Positions 35,675 to 43,661 of a stretch of 64,000 nucleotides of DNA are shown here, piece by piece. Within the stretch, counting starts at the first letter, position 1. Each line of letters starts with the position of its first letter. The DNA is from Propionibacteriaceae bacterium (GTDB taxonomy: Bacteria; Actinomycetota; Actinomycetes; Propionibacteriales; Propionibacteriaceae): positions 1-64,000 of the forward strand of contig JAPUEI010000029.1 of assembly GCA_027492675.1 (NCBI GenBank), written 5' to 3'. A program made the translations under genes and the position numbers. A model generated the notes under the pieces. It saw nothing but the letters and a program-made list of their open reading frames with translations. It did not search any database and was not told where the DNA came from.

Positions 35675-35684
35675 CGGTGGCTCC

Positions 35685-36353
35685 TCACGATGGCCTGAGG
35701 TCTGACAGTGATCCGCCGACGGAGTTGACCGTCAGCACGACCGGGGCCTGGCCGGGGGTGAACGCGATCGCCGACACCGAGCACGGGCTGACGACGATGC
35801 GCTGGAAGAGGTCCAGGTGCGTACCCAAAGCGTACGCGACGACCGCCTTGATCGGATCGGCGTGACTGACGCAGACCACCGTTTCCCCTTGATGCGCCGT
35901 ACGGATGTGCTCCACCGCGGTCACCATCCGGGTCTGCATCTCGACGAAGCTCTCGCCCCCGGGGAACCGGAACGTCGACGGCGCACGCTGCACCGTCGCC
36001 CACTCCGGAACCTTGTACAGCTCGGTCAGCTCCCTGCCCGTCCAGTCGCCGAAGTCGCACTCCAGCAGGCCCGGCTCGACGACCGGCTCCAGCGAGAGCG
36101 CCCGCGCGATCGGGGCCGCGGTCTCGAGAGTGCGCTCCAGCGGAGACGCGTACAGCGCTGTGACGGGCAGTACGGACAGTCGCTCGGCCACCTTCTCCGC
36201 CTGCGCCAGGCCGGTCTCGGCGAGGTGCAGGTCGGGCGCGCGGCCGGGCAGCACCTTGCCGGTCGTCGGCGTCTGACCGTGACGTACGAACAGGACCGTC
36301 GTGGTCGGCGCCCGCTCCGAGGTCTCGGCGGGCGACGGGTCGGTCTGGGTCAT
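35685..36353 (-). CDS. Histidine phosphatase, MSMEG_4193 family
   Basis: A 222-residue histidine phosphatase superfamily protein. LFVRHGQTP carries the catalytic RHG, ASPLERTLETA the second Arg, and VSHADPI the second His. The MSMEG_4193 subfamily is annotated as a putative phosphomutase, but its substrate is unknown. It is the first of the conserved trio and begins seven bases after the fused sigma-factor gene, so it is likely cotranscribed with it. Confidence 0.9.
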   Translation of the reverse strand: MTQTDPSPAETSERAPTTTVLFVRHGQTPTTGKVLPGRAPDLHLAETGLAQAEKVAERLSVLPVTALYASPLERTLETAAPIARALSLEPVVEPGLLECDFGDWTGRELTELYKVPEWATVQRAPSTFRFPGGESFVEMQTRMVTAVEHIRTAHQGETVVCVSHADPIKAVVAYALGTHLDLFQRIVVSPCSVSAIAFTPGQAPVVLTVNSVGGSLSDLRPS

Positions 36354-36360
36354 GGGAGTC

Positions 36361-37125
36361 CTACAGTCCGGTGCGGATCGCGCGCAGGCGCGTGGCGAGT
36401 TCTGGCGTGACCACGGTATCCGGGTCCCGAAGCCGCTCCAGCCCGTCTCGTACCCCCACCAACGACGCGAACAGAGGCGGGCAGGTCGGGCACCAGCCGA
36501 GGTGCCGTTCCAGCGTCGTCCTCTCCCACGGCGAGAGCTCGTCGTCGAGGTAGTCGGCGACCTTCTCCCGCACGGCCCAGCAGCGCATCGGCACGCCCTT
36601 GAGCTGGGCGTGGCGCTCCGGGTGGGCAGCCAGCTCGTCCACGAGCATCATGCGGCCGCGGCGGATCCGCTGCTTCGCGGCCGGCAGGGACACCTCGTGC
36701 ACCTCGGCGATCCGGGCCGCCGTCCACCCTTCGACATCGTGGAGCACCACGGCGGAGCGGTACGTGGCCGGCAGGTGCGAGAGGGCGTCCCGAAGCTCGT
36801 CATCGCGCTCGGCACGCAACACGACCTGTTCGCCGTCGACGGTGTACGCGTCGTCGCCCCACAGCCGCTCCGTACGTTCGGCCGTCACCTCACGTCTCAC
36901 CGAGGCCTCGGTCGCGCGGAGGTGGTCGATGTAGCGGTGGTGGAGGATCCGGTGCAGCCACGTCTGTGCGGACGCATCGCCGCGGAACGAGTCGGCCTTC
37001 TCGAGCGCCCGCACGACGGTGTCCTGGACGAGGTCCTCGGCGAGGTCGTGATCTCGGGTGAGCGAGAGGGCATATCGGTAGAGACCCGGGACCGCCTCGG
37101 TCACCTCGTCAGCCCGCAGCCCCAT
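36361..37125 (-). CDS. ECF sigma factor fused to a zf-HC2 anti-sigma-type domain
   Basis: A single 254-residue frame. Residues of about 10-80 are sigma region 2 (ALSLTRDHDLAEDLVQDTVVRAL, then DASAQTWLHRILHHRYIDHLR). Residues of about 105-165 are region 4 (LPATYRSAVVLHDVEGWTAARIAEV, SLPAAKQRIRRGR). Residues of about 180-225 form a zinc-finger anti-sigma motif: C182, then HLGWCPTC with H208, C212 and C215. In most actinomycetes sigma factor and zf-HC2 anti-sigma are separate adjacent genes. A TAGGTT hexamer six bases before the ATG suggests leaderless transcription. Followed after seven bases by the phosphatase gene. Confidence 0.88.
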   Translation of the reverse strand: MGLRADEVTEAVPGLYRYALSLTRDHDLAEDLVQDTVVRALEKADSFRGDASAQTWLHRILHHRYIDHLRATEASVRREVTAERTERLWGDDAYTVDGEQVVLRAERDDELRDALSHLPATYRSAVVLHDVEGWTAARIAEVHEVSLPAAKQRIRRGRMMLVDELAAHPERHAQLKGVPMRCWAVREKVADYLDDELSPWERTTLERHLGWCPTCPPLFASLVGVRDGLERLRDPDTVVTPELATRLRAIRTGL

Positions 37126-37162
37126 ATCCCCAACCTAGGACATTCGTTGACCTCGCACATGA

Positions 37163-37196
37163 CGGCCGGACAGGCATCCGAATGCCTGTCCGGCCG
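37163..37196 (-). terminator. Strong hairpin downstream of the DUF2892 gene
   Basis: A perfect 15-base stem (CGGCCGGACAGGCAT and its complement) with a 4-base CCGA loop, 19 bp past the stop of the small membrane protein gene. No T-run. It probably ends transcription of that gene and insulates the sigma-factor operon. Confidence 0.85.
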
Positions 37197-37214
37197 AGGG
37201 GTGGTGGGGGTCTG

Positions 37215-37418
37215 TTACTTCTTCAGGGTGCTGATCTTGAACGGCATGTACAGCGGGCACGTCTTGACGTACGAGGTGGCGAGCATCACCACGGCCAACG
37301 CGAGCAGCACGATCATCAGCCAGAGCGTGTTGTGGGCGAGAATCGCAAGGATGACGAGCACCGGTGCGATGACGAACGTGCGGATCTTGCGATCCATGGA
37401 GCCCATATTCGGCGTCAT
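37215..37418 (-). CDS. Small DUF2892-type membrane protein
   Basis: A 67-residue protein: a short basic N-terminus (MGSMDRKIRTF) followed by two tight hydrophobic segments (VIAPVLVILAILAH and TLWLMIVLLALAVVMLATSYV) and the tail KTCPLYMPFKIST. It matches the DUF2892/YgaP-transmembrane family (signature SYVKTCPLY), whose members often accompany rhodanese or redox genes. No such partner is adjacent. The start is the ATG at 37418, with AAGGGA upstream. Confidence 0.8.
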   Translation of the reverse strand: MTPNMGSMDRKIRTFVIAPVLVILAILAHNTLWLMIVLLALAVVMLATSYVKTCPLYMPFKISTLKK

Positions 37419-37484
37419 AGAAGGTCCCTTCTCAAGGTGTCGCCCCATAGACGGAGTCGAACAGCGAAGGGATACAGAGAACTT

Positions 37485-38078
37485 TCAGGCCACGCGCCAG
37501 CCGCGGCGGAGCGCTTCGAGGTGGCCGGCGTACATGGCTGTCCGCTGCTCCCCCGTCGCCGGGGCCAGCAGCCCCGCCAACTCGAGGATGACGAAGCCGT
37601 GGACCGTGGCCCAGATCGAACCGATGATGGTCTCGGGGATGATCGCCGGGAAGATGCCGGCCTCGATCAGGCGGAGCACGGTCGACCGCAGCGGAACCGC
37701 CGCCTGGGAGGAGGGCATGGGCCCTCCCTGGCTCAGTGTGGGGTCGGTGGGCGACATCAGCACCTGGTAGAGCACGGGGTAGGCGATCGCCCAGTCCCGG
37801 TACGCGCGACCGAGGTTGAGCAGGTCCTCGTACGCATCGGCGGTGACCGGCACGGCACCCTGCGCCGCGACGAAGCCGTCGTGCGCGGCGCGGCCGACAG
37901 CCGCGATCAGCTCCGCGCGGCCACCGAAGATCGAGTAGATGGCCGTCGTCGACGTGCCGACGGATTGCGCGACCGGCCGCAGCGCGAGGCCGCCGGGGCC
38001 GGATTGGGCGATGGCAAGAGCGGCCTGGTCCAGCAGTCGCTGCCGGAGCTCGTCGTCGTAGACCTTGGGGCGGGGCAC
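37485..38078 (-). CDS. TetR/AcrR-family transcriptional regulator
   Basis: A 197-residue regulator. The DNA-binding domain is RQRLLDQAALAIAQSGPGGLALRPVAQSVGTSTTAIYSIFGGRAEL. A C-terminal WHG-type ligand domain (WATVHGFVILELAGL) contains the conserved W-x-x-x-H-G. The start is the GTG at 38078: TATGCT lies exactly six bases upstream, so the message is probably leaderless. A palindrome GGCGTT-GTA-AACGCC at the -35 position is a good autoregulatory operator. The regulated genes are not evident. Confidence 0.9.
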   Translation of the reverse strand: MPRPKVYDDELRQRLLDQAALAIAQSGPGGLALRPVAQSVGTSTTAIYSIFGGRAELIAAVGRAAHDGFVAAQGAVPVTADAYEDLLNLGRAYRDWAIAYPVLYQVLMSPTDPTLSQGGPMPSSQAAVPLRSTVLRLIEAGIFPAIIPETIIGSIWATVHGFVILELAGLLAPATGEQRTAMYAGHLEALRRGWRVA

Positions 38079-38099
38079 CCAAAAAGCATAACCCGCCAA

Positions 38100-38114
38100 G
38101 GCGTTTACAACGCC
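38100..38114 (-). promoter_or_regulatory. Operator-like palindrome before the TetR gene
   Basis: GGCGTT-TAC-AACGCC, six-base perfect arms, 21 bp upstream of the GTG and overlapping the expected -35 of the leaderless promoter (-10 TATGCT at 38085-38090). It fits autorepression by the TetR protein. Confidence 0.6.
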
Positions 38115-38330
38115 GGGCCCACTAGGACATTCAAAGAACTCGGACCCTCTTGACTGGGCCCCTTCGGGGTGCTGCACCCACGCCGATCTGGCGGGGTACG
38201 GGCACCTGCTCGCGAGCGCTTCAGCGACTCGGGCATGAGTCGTACAGAGGCCTGAGCCTCGGGTCGTCAGCGGTGAGGCGGTCCATGGGACGCCGCTGAC
38301 CTCTTGCGTCACCGCGTTAGCGTGACAAGG

Positions 38331-39710
38331 GTGAGCGAGCCGACCATCCGTACCCTTGCCGAGCTCCGCGCCTCGGGGCACGTCCAGAAGACCCTGCGCG
38401 TCGAGATCCGCGACAACCTGCTCGCGGCGCTCGCCGAAGGGCGGGACCCCTGGCCCGGGATCCACGGCTTCGAGCGGACCGTCATCCCGCAGCTCGAACG
38501 GGCGCTGATCGCCGGCCACGACATCGTCCTGCTGGGAGAACGCGGACAGGGCAAGACGCGCCTGCTCCGTACGCTGCCGGGGCTGCTCGACGAGTGGACG
38601 CCGATCATCGAGGGCTCGGAGCTCGGCGAGCATCCGTACGAGCCGATCACCGCGGAGTCGAAGCGGCGCGCCATCGAGCGCGGTGACGCCCTGCCCGTCG
38701 CGTGGCGGCACCGCTCGGAGCGCTACTCGGAGAAGCTCGCGACGCCGGACACCTCGGTGGCCGACCTCATCGGCGACGTCGACCCGATGCGGGTCGCCGA
38801 GGGCCGGCGGCTGGGCGACCCCGAGACCATCCACTTCGGGCTCATCCCCCGTAGCCACCGCGGGATCGTCGCCATCAACGAGCTGCCGGATCTGGCCGAG
38901 CGGATCCAGGTCTCGATGCTCAACGTGATGGAGGAACGCGACATCCAGATCAGGGGGTACGTGCTGCGGCTGCCCCTGGACGTGCTGGTCGTCGCCTCCG
39001 CGAACCCCGAGGACTACACGAACCGCGGCCGGATCATCACCCCGCTGAAGGATCGATTCGGGGCCGAGATCCGCACGCACTACCCGTTGGCGCTCGACGA
39101 CGAGGTCGCCGTCATCCGCCAGGAGGCGCACCTTGTCGCCGACCTGCCCGAGCCGCTGCTGGAGATCCTCGCCCGCTTCACGCGCTCGTTGCGCGAGTCG
39201 CCGGCGGTGAACCAGCGCTCGGGCGTCTCGGCGCGGTTCGCGATCGCCGGCGCCGAGACCATCGCCGCGGCGGCGCGCCACCGCGCCGCCCTCCGCGGCG
39301 AGGAGGGGGCCGTGGCCCGGGTCGTCGACCTGGAGAGCGCGATCGACGTGCTGGGCGGCAAGATCGAGTTCGAGTCGGGCGAGGAGGGCAGGGAGCGCGA
39401 CGTACTCGACCACCTGCTGCGGATGGCCACGGCCGAGACCGTACGGTCGCTGTACCGGGGCGTCGACCTCGGACCGCTGGCCGCCGCGCTCGACGGCAGC
39501 ATCACCGTGACCACCGGCGAGCAGGTCACGGCCCGCGAACTGCTGGAGGGGTTGCCGTCGCTGAACGGTGTGTACGACGAGCTGGGCGAGCGTTTCGGCG
39601 CCACCACCGACGGCGAGCAGGCGAGCGCGATCGAGCTCGCATTGGAGGGCCTCTACCTCGCGCGCCGCATCTCCAAGGACACCGGCGACGGGGAAACGCT
39701 GTATGGATAG
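38331..39710 (+). CDS. MoxR/ChlI-like AAA+ ATPase
   Basis: A 459-residue AAA+ ATPase. Walker A is LGERGQGKTRL; Walker B is GIVAINELPDL; the sensor region is VVASANPEDYTNRGRIITPLKDRFGAEIRTHYPL. It resembles magnesium-chelatase subunit I and MoxR-type proteins, which pair with VWA-domain partners to remodel or metallate client proteins. The start is the GTG at 38331 (TAGCGT seven bases upstream). Its end overlaps the VWA gene by eight bases, so the two form a coupled pair. Confidence 0.88.
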   Translation: MSEPTIRTLAELRASGHVQKTLRVEIRDNLLAALAEGRDPWPGIHGFERTVIPQLERALIAGHDIVLLGERGQGKTRLLRTLPGLLDEWTPIIEGSELGEHPYEPITAESKRRAIERGDALPVAWRHRSERYSEKLATPDTSVADLIGDVDPMRVAEGRRLGDPETIHFGLIPRSHRGIVAINELPDLAERIQVSMLNVMEERDIQIRGYVLRLPLDVLVVASANPEDYTNRGRIITPLKDRFGAEIRTHYPLALDDEVAVIRQEAHLVADLPEPLLEILARFTRSLRESPAVNQRSGVSARFAIAGAETIAAAARHRAALRGEEGAVARVVDLESAIDVLGGKIEFESGEEGRERDVLDHLLRMATAETVRSLYRGVDLGPLAAALDGSITVTTGEQVTARELLEGLPSLNGVYDELGERFGATTDGEQASAIELALEGLYLARRISKDTGDGETLYG

Positions 39711-41685
39711 CCGACGGTCGAAGTACGGACGGTACGCGGGCGGGCCCGATCCGCTCGCGCCGCCCGTCGACCTGTCCGAGGCGCTGAAGGCGGTGTCCGA
39801 GGAGGTCATGGCGGGGTACTCGCCGGAGGGCGCGCTGCGCGAGTACCTGCGGCGCGGCGGGCGTGAACAACGCGGGCTCGATGATCTGGCGCGTGACGTC
39901 CACCGGCGGCGGCAGGAGCTGCTGCGCGACCATCGGCTCGACGGCACTCTCGAGGAGGTCAAGGAGCTGCTCGACTCCGCGCTGCTCGACGAGCGCAAGC
40001 AGCTCGCCCGCGACGCGCAGATGGACGATGGCGAGCGGGCGATCCGGGAGCTGACGCTCGACTCGCTGCCGAGCTCGACGGCCGCGTCCGTGAGCGCGCT
40101 GAGCTCGTACGACTGGCAGTCCTCGGACGCGCGGGAGTCGTACGAGAAGATCAAGGACCTCCTCGGTCGCGAGCTGCTGGACCAGCGATTCTCGGGCATG
40201 AAAGAGGCCCTGGAGAACGCGACGGACGAGGACCGGGCGGCCGTCTCGGAGATGCTCACGGACCTGAACGCGTTGCTCGACAAGCACCGACGCGGGGAGG
40301 ACACGCAGGAGGACTTCGACGACTTCATGGCTGACCACGGGGAGTTCTTCCCCGAGAACCCCGAGAACGTCGAGGAATTGATCGAGACCCTTGCCGCCCG
40401 CGCGGCGGCGGCCCAGCGCATGATGCGGTCGATGTCAGCCGAGCAGCGCGCCGAGCTCATGGCCTTGTCGCAGCAGGCTTTCGGGTCGTCGGACCTGATG
40501 GGTCAGCTGAGCGAGCTGGACGCGAACCTGCAGGCCCTGCGGCCGGGCGAGAACTGGGACGGCTCCGAGTCGTTCTCCGGCGACGAGGGCGTGGGTCTCG
40601 GCGACGGCACCGGTTTACTGCAGGACCTGGCCGAGCTGGAGTCGCTCGCGGAGCAGCTAGGACAGGCGTACGGGGGCGCGCGGCTGGACGACATCGACCT
40701 CGAGGCCCTGTCGCGGCAGCTCGGAGACGATGCGGTGGTCTCGGCGCGGACGCTCGCCGAGCTGGAGCGGTCGATGCGCGACTCGGGGCTGTTGAGGCGG
40801 ACGCCGGACGGGTCGCTGAGGCTGTCGCCCGCGGCGATGCGACAGCTGGGCAAATCGCTGTTGGAGGATGCTGCGAAGCAGCTCTCGGGACGTACGGGCT
40901 CGCGCGACACCCGTACTGCTGGCGCGGCCGGTGACCAGACCGGCGCCACCCGGGAATGGGCGTTCGGCGACACCGAGCCGTGGGACGTGACGCGGACGGT
41001 GACCAACTCCGTGCTGCGGACCGTCACCGAGGGCGGCGACCCGATGGCGCTGCGGATCGACGTGCGCGACGTCGAGGTGTCGGAGACGGAGGCGAGGACG
41101 CAGTCGGCGGTGGTGCTGCTCGTGGACGTCTCGTACTCGATGGCGGCCGAGGGCCGCTGGGTGCCGATGAAGCGGACGGCACTAGCGCTGCACCATCTCG
41201 TCCAGACGCGGTTCCGCGGCGACAGACTCCACCTCGTGACGTTCGGCCGACTGGCGCAGGCCATGGACATCGACGAGCTCACCGGGCTGTCGTCGGTGCG
41301 CGAGCAGGGCACGAACCTCCACCACGCGCTGCTGCTGGCCGAGAAGTTCTTCCGCGAGCATCCGACGCTGCAGCCGGTGCTGCTCGTGGTGACCGACGGC
41401 GAGCCCACGGCGCACCTGCTGCCGGAGGGGCAGGCGCGGTTCTCGTACCCTCCCGAGCCCGAGACCGTACGGCTCACGGTGGCGGCGCTGGACCGCGTCA
41501 CGCGGCGCGGCACGCAGACCACGATCTTCCGCCTCGGTGACGACCCGGGGCTGGCGCGGTTCATGGCTGGGCTCGCCGAGCGTGTGGGCGGTCGCGTCGT
41601 CGCCCCGGACCTCGACGACCTCGGCGCCGCGGTCGTGGACTCCTACATGCGCAGCCGCAGAGGCTGGCTCGACTGGTACGAGTAG
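39703..41685 (+). CDS. VWA-domain protein partnered with the AAA+ ATPase
   Basis: A 660-residue protein. The first 400 residues are charged and alpha-helical with several predicted coiled stretches. The C-terminal third is a von Willebrand factor A domain with an intact MIDAS: VVLLVDVSYSMAAEG (DxSxS), a later Thr (EQGTNLHHAL) and VTDGEPTAH. It corresponds to the ChlD/CoxE-like partner of a MoxR ATPase. The ATG at 39703 lies within the end of the ATPase gene. The client protein is unknown. It is followed by the second 22-bp repeat array. Confidence 0.88.
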   Translation: MDSRRSKYGRYAGGPDPLAPPVDLSEALKAVSEEVMAGYSPEGALREYLRRGGREQRGLDDLARDVHRRRQELLRDHRLDGTLEEVKELLDSALLDERKQLARDAQMDDGERAIRELTLDSLPSSTAASVSALSSYDWQSSDARESYEKIKDLLGRELLDQRFSGMKEALENATDEDRAAVSEMLTDLNALLDKHRRGEDTQEDFDDFMADHGEFFPENPENVEELIETLAARAAAAQRMMRSMSAEQRAELMALSQQAFGSSDLMGQLSELDANLQALRPGENWDGSESFSGDEGVGLGDGTGLLQDLAELESLAEQLGQAYGGARLDDIDLEALSRQLGDDAVVSARTLAELERSMRDSGLLRRTPDGSLRLSPAAMRQLGKSLLEDAAKQLSGRTGSRDTRTAGAAGDQTGATREWAFGDTEPWDVTRTVTNSVLRTVTEGGDPMALRIDVRDVEVSETEARTQSAVVLLVDVSYSMAAEGRWVPMKRTALALHHLVQTRFRGDRLHLVTFGRLAQAMDIDELTGLSSVREQGTNLHHALLLAEKFFREHPTLQPVLLVVTDGEPTAHLLPEGQARFSYPPEPETVRLTVAALDRVTRRGTQTTIFRLGDDPGLARFMAGLAERVGGRVVAPDLDDLGAAVVDSYMRSRRGWLDWYE

Positions 41686-41691
41686 CCGGCC

Positions 41692-41921
41692 TTCGCGAGA
41701 GAACTTGAGCGGTTCGCGAGAGAACTTGTGCGCTCGGGGAGAGATCTCATACCCCTCGAGGAGAGGTTCCATACCCCTCAAGGAGAGGCTCCCTACCCCC
41801 CGGGGAGAGGCTTCGTACCCCTCGGGGAGAGGCTTCGTACCCCTCGGGGAGAGGCTCCATACCCCTCGAGGAGAGGCTTCGTACCCCTCGAGGAGAGGTT
41901 TCATACCCCTCGGGGAGACAC
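41692..41921. repeat. 22-bp tandem repeat array B, preceded by a 16-bp direct repeat
   Basis: About nine contiguous 22-bp units (41733-41921; e.g. CCCTCGGGGAGAGGCTTCGTAC) closely match the unit of array A at 15.5 kb. Just before them TTCGCGAGAGAACTTG occurs twice, 21 bp apart (41692 and 41713). The units lie end to end without spacers. With about 80 bp of unmarked sequence they fill the 318-bp gap between the VWA gene and the oxidoreductase gene. Confidence 0.92.
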
Positions 41922-42003
41922 CTTGTGACACTCGGCGCGCGGACCTCGTGCGCCACGGCAGAATCGGGACGTCCTCGCGGGAGGGCGCGCCAGAGGAGAG
42001 CAC

Positions 42004-42570
42004 GTGTTCGCAATGTCGGTCGTCGGGCACCCGAGCCCACGCAGCTTCAGCCACGCGATGGCGGCGCGGGCTACGGAGACGCTCGAGCGGATGGGCGTAC
42101 AGGTGGCGCGTCACGATCTGTACGAGGAGGGGTTCGAGCCCGTACAGGGTGCTGACGCCCTGGTCGCCCTTCACCGCGAGCAGCTGGCCGCGGCGGACCT
42201 GCTGCTCGTGTTCCACCCCAACTGGTGGGGCATGCCGCCGGCGATCCTCAAGGGGTGGGTCGACCGCGCGTTCGTACCCCACGTCGCCTACCGCGACGCT
42301 CCCATCGGGTTGCCGCCGATCGGCCTACTCAAGGCCCGCGCGTTGATCTTCAACACCGGCGACACGCCTCCTGCTCGCGAGGCGGCCGTGTTCGGCGACC
42401 CGTTGCAGACGCTGTGGCAAGCGCAGATCCTCGGATTCTGCGGCGTCACCGACGTCACCAGACGGCTGTACGCGCCGGTGTCGAGCAGTTCCGAGGACGA
42501 GCGGGAGCTCTGGCTGGCCGAGGTCGAAGGCCTGGTGGCAGCAGTTGCCACCGACGTGTCGATCGACTGA
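42004..42570 (+). CDS. Flavodoxin-fold NAD(P)H oxidoreductase
   Basis: A 188-residue protein of the NAD(P)H dehydrogenase (quinone) / flavodoxin-like fold. VVGHPSPRSFSHAMA is the FMN-phosphate loop; FHPNWWGMPPAILKGWVDRAF is the conserved active-site segment of the MdaB/KefF-like group. It probably reduces quinones by two electrons. The start is the GTG at 42004 with GGAGAG upstream. It converges with the NAD(P)H-binding protein gene, leaving only three bases between stops. Confidence 0.85.
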   Translation: MFAMSVVGHPSPRSFSHAMAARATETLERMGVQVARHDLYEEGFEPVQGADALVALHREQLAAADLLLVFHPNWWGMPPAILKGWVDRAFVPHVAYRDAPIGLPPIGLLKARALIFNTGDTPPAREAAVFGDPLQTLWQAQILGFCGVTDVTRRLYAPVSSSSEDERELWLAEVEGLVAAVATDVSID

Positions 42571-42573
42571 GGC

Positions 42574-43179
42574 TCAGGCCTTCGACGCGACCGTGAAGCG
42601 CCGACCGCGGTACGCCGGCGTCTCGAGCTCGTCGAGGATCGCGTCGGCGAAGTCGGCGGTCGTGACGGAGACGCCGACGGGCGAGTCCGTACCGACGACG
42701 TGGCCGTGCCGCTCGCCCGGCATGATCACCGGGGAAGGAGACACCAGGGTCCAATCGAGCCCCTCGGAGGCGCGGTAGTCAGCGAGGATCTGGGTGAACG
42801 CCTTGGCCTCGGGCTTGTACGGCTCGGGGAACTCAGGTGAGTCGACGAGCAGACTGCCGTCGACCTCGAGCGAGCCTGCACCCCCGACGACGAGCAACCG
42901 GGCGGCCGGCTTCGCGGCGATGATGCGCGCGTGGGCGTCGACGGTGGGCTGCGCGGGCCCGCCTGTACGGTCCGGCGGGATCGAGAACACGACCGCGTCG
43001 GCGTCCGCGGCGAGCTTCACGACGGTGGCCGTGTCGGCCAGGTCGGCGGCCACTGCAGTGGCTCCCGGCACCGGCTTCCCCGTGCGGCTGACACCGGTGA
43101 CCTCATGTCCGCGCGCGACGGCGACTTCCGTGATCTGGCTGCCCACCATGCCGGTGGCTCCGTACACAACGATCTTCAT
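42574..43179 (-). CDS. NAD(P)H-binding, SDR-like protein
   Basis: A 201-residue Rossmann-fold protein of the atypical short-chain dehydrogenase group (YwnB/BVR-B-like). IVVYGATGMVGSQITE is the nucleotide-binding motif and VVGGAGSLEVDG a conserved second strand. Such proteins are often redox- or quinone-linked. The start is the ATG at 43179 with AGAAGGAG upstream. It is divergent from the HxlR regulator and probably its main target. Confidence 0.85.
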   Translation of the reverse strand: MKIVVYGATGMVGSQITEVAVARGHEVTGVSRTGKPVPGATAVAADLADTATVVKLAADADAVVFSIPPDRTGGPAQPTVDAHARIIAAKPAARLLVVGGAGSLEVDGSLLVDSPEFPEPYKPEAKAFTQILADYRASEGLDWTLVSPSPVIMPGERHGHVVGTDSPVGVSVTTADFADAILDELETPAYRGRRFTVASKA

Positions 43180-43217
43180 CTGCGACTCCTTCTGCTTGTG
43201 CCCCTATAGTATGCGCT

Positions 43218-43231
43218 GGATATCAGTATCC
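43218..43231. promoter_or_regulatory. HxlR operator-like palindrome
   Basis: GGATA-TCAG-TATCC, five-base arms, lies midway between two divergent genes (HxlR and the NAD(P)H-binding protein). Two CTATAGT blocks (43204-43210 and 43240-43246) flank it and include the -10 of hxlR. The layout suits one regulator controlling both directions. Confidence 0.55.
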
Positions 43232-43252
43232 TCAAACGGCTATAGTGACTCC

Positions 43253-43636
43253 GTGGATAGCATCCAATCGGCCAACGTGATGGACCCCGCCTGCCCCTCA
43301 CGCGAAGTGCTGCGCCGCATCGGCGAACGCTGGACGCCGCTCGTCATGGAGGCCCTCAGCACCGGGCCACTCCGCTTCACCCGGCTTCGCGAGGCGGTCG
43401 GCGGCGTCACCCCGCGCGTCCTCACCGCCACTCTCCGAGGGCTTGAGGAGGACGGGCTGCTCACGCGCACGATCTACGCCGAGGTGCCGCCGAGGGTGGA
43501 GTACGAGCTGACGCCGCTCGGCGAGTCGTTGCTCGAGCCCATCCACGTCAACCGGCGATGGGCCGAGACGCACCTGCACGACGTACTCGCGGCGCGCGAG
43601 CGCTGGGACTCCGCGCAGACACAGACTGGATCCTGA
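43253..43636 (+). CDS. HxlR-family transcriptional regulator
   Basis: A 127-residue winged-helix regulator (EVLRRIGERWTPLVMEALSTGPLRFTRLREAVGGVTPRVLTATLRGLEEDGLL). A cysteine at position 14 (DPACPSREV) matches the redox-sensing cysteine position of HypR/YodB/QorR-type HxlR proteins, which sense quinones or hypochlorite. Together with the neighbouring oxidoreductases this suggests a redox-stress switch. The start is the GTG at 43253, six bases after TATAGT, so it is probably leaderless. Confidence 0.88.
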   Translation: MDSIQSANVMDPACPSREVLRRIGERWTPLVMEALSTGPLRFTRLREAVGGVTPRVLTATLRGLEEDGLLTRTIYAEVPPRVEYELTPLGESLLEPIHVNRRWAETHLHDVLAARERWDSAQTQTGS

Positions 43637-43652
43637 ATACCCCCATGGGTAT
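43637..43652 (+). promoter_or_regulatory. CsoR-type copper operator overlapping the -10
   Basis: ATACCCCCATGGGTAT is a near-palindrome of the kind bound by CsoR/RcnR-family metal repressors (A/T ends, runs of C and G). It overlaps the -10 TATGCT (43650-43655), which lies six bases before the ATG at 43662. Binding would block RNA polymerase directly. No csoR gene is in the window. Confidence 0.6.
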
Positions 43653-43661
43653 GCTCAGCGC

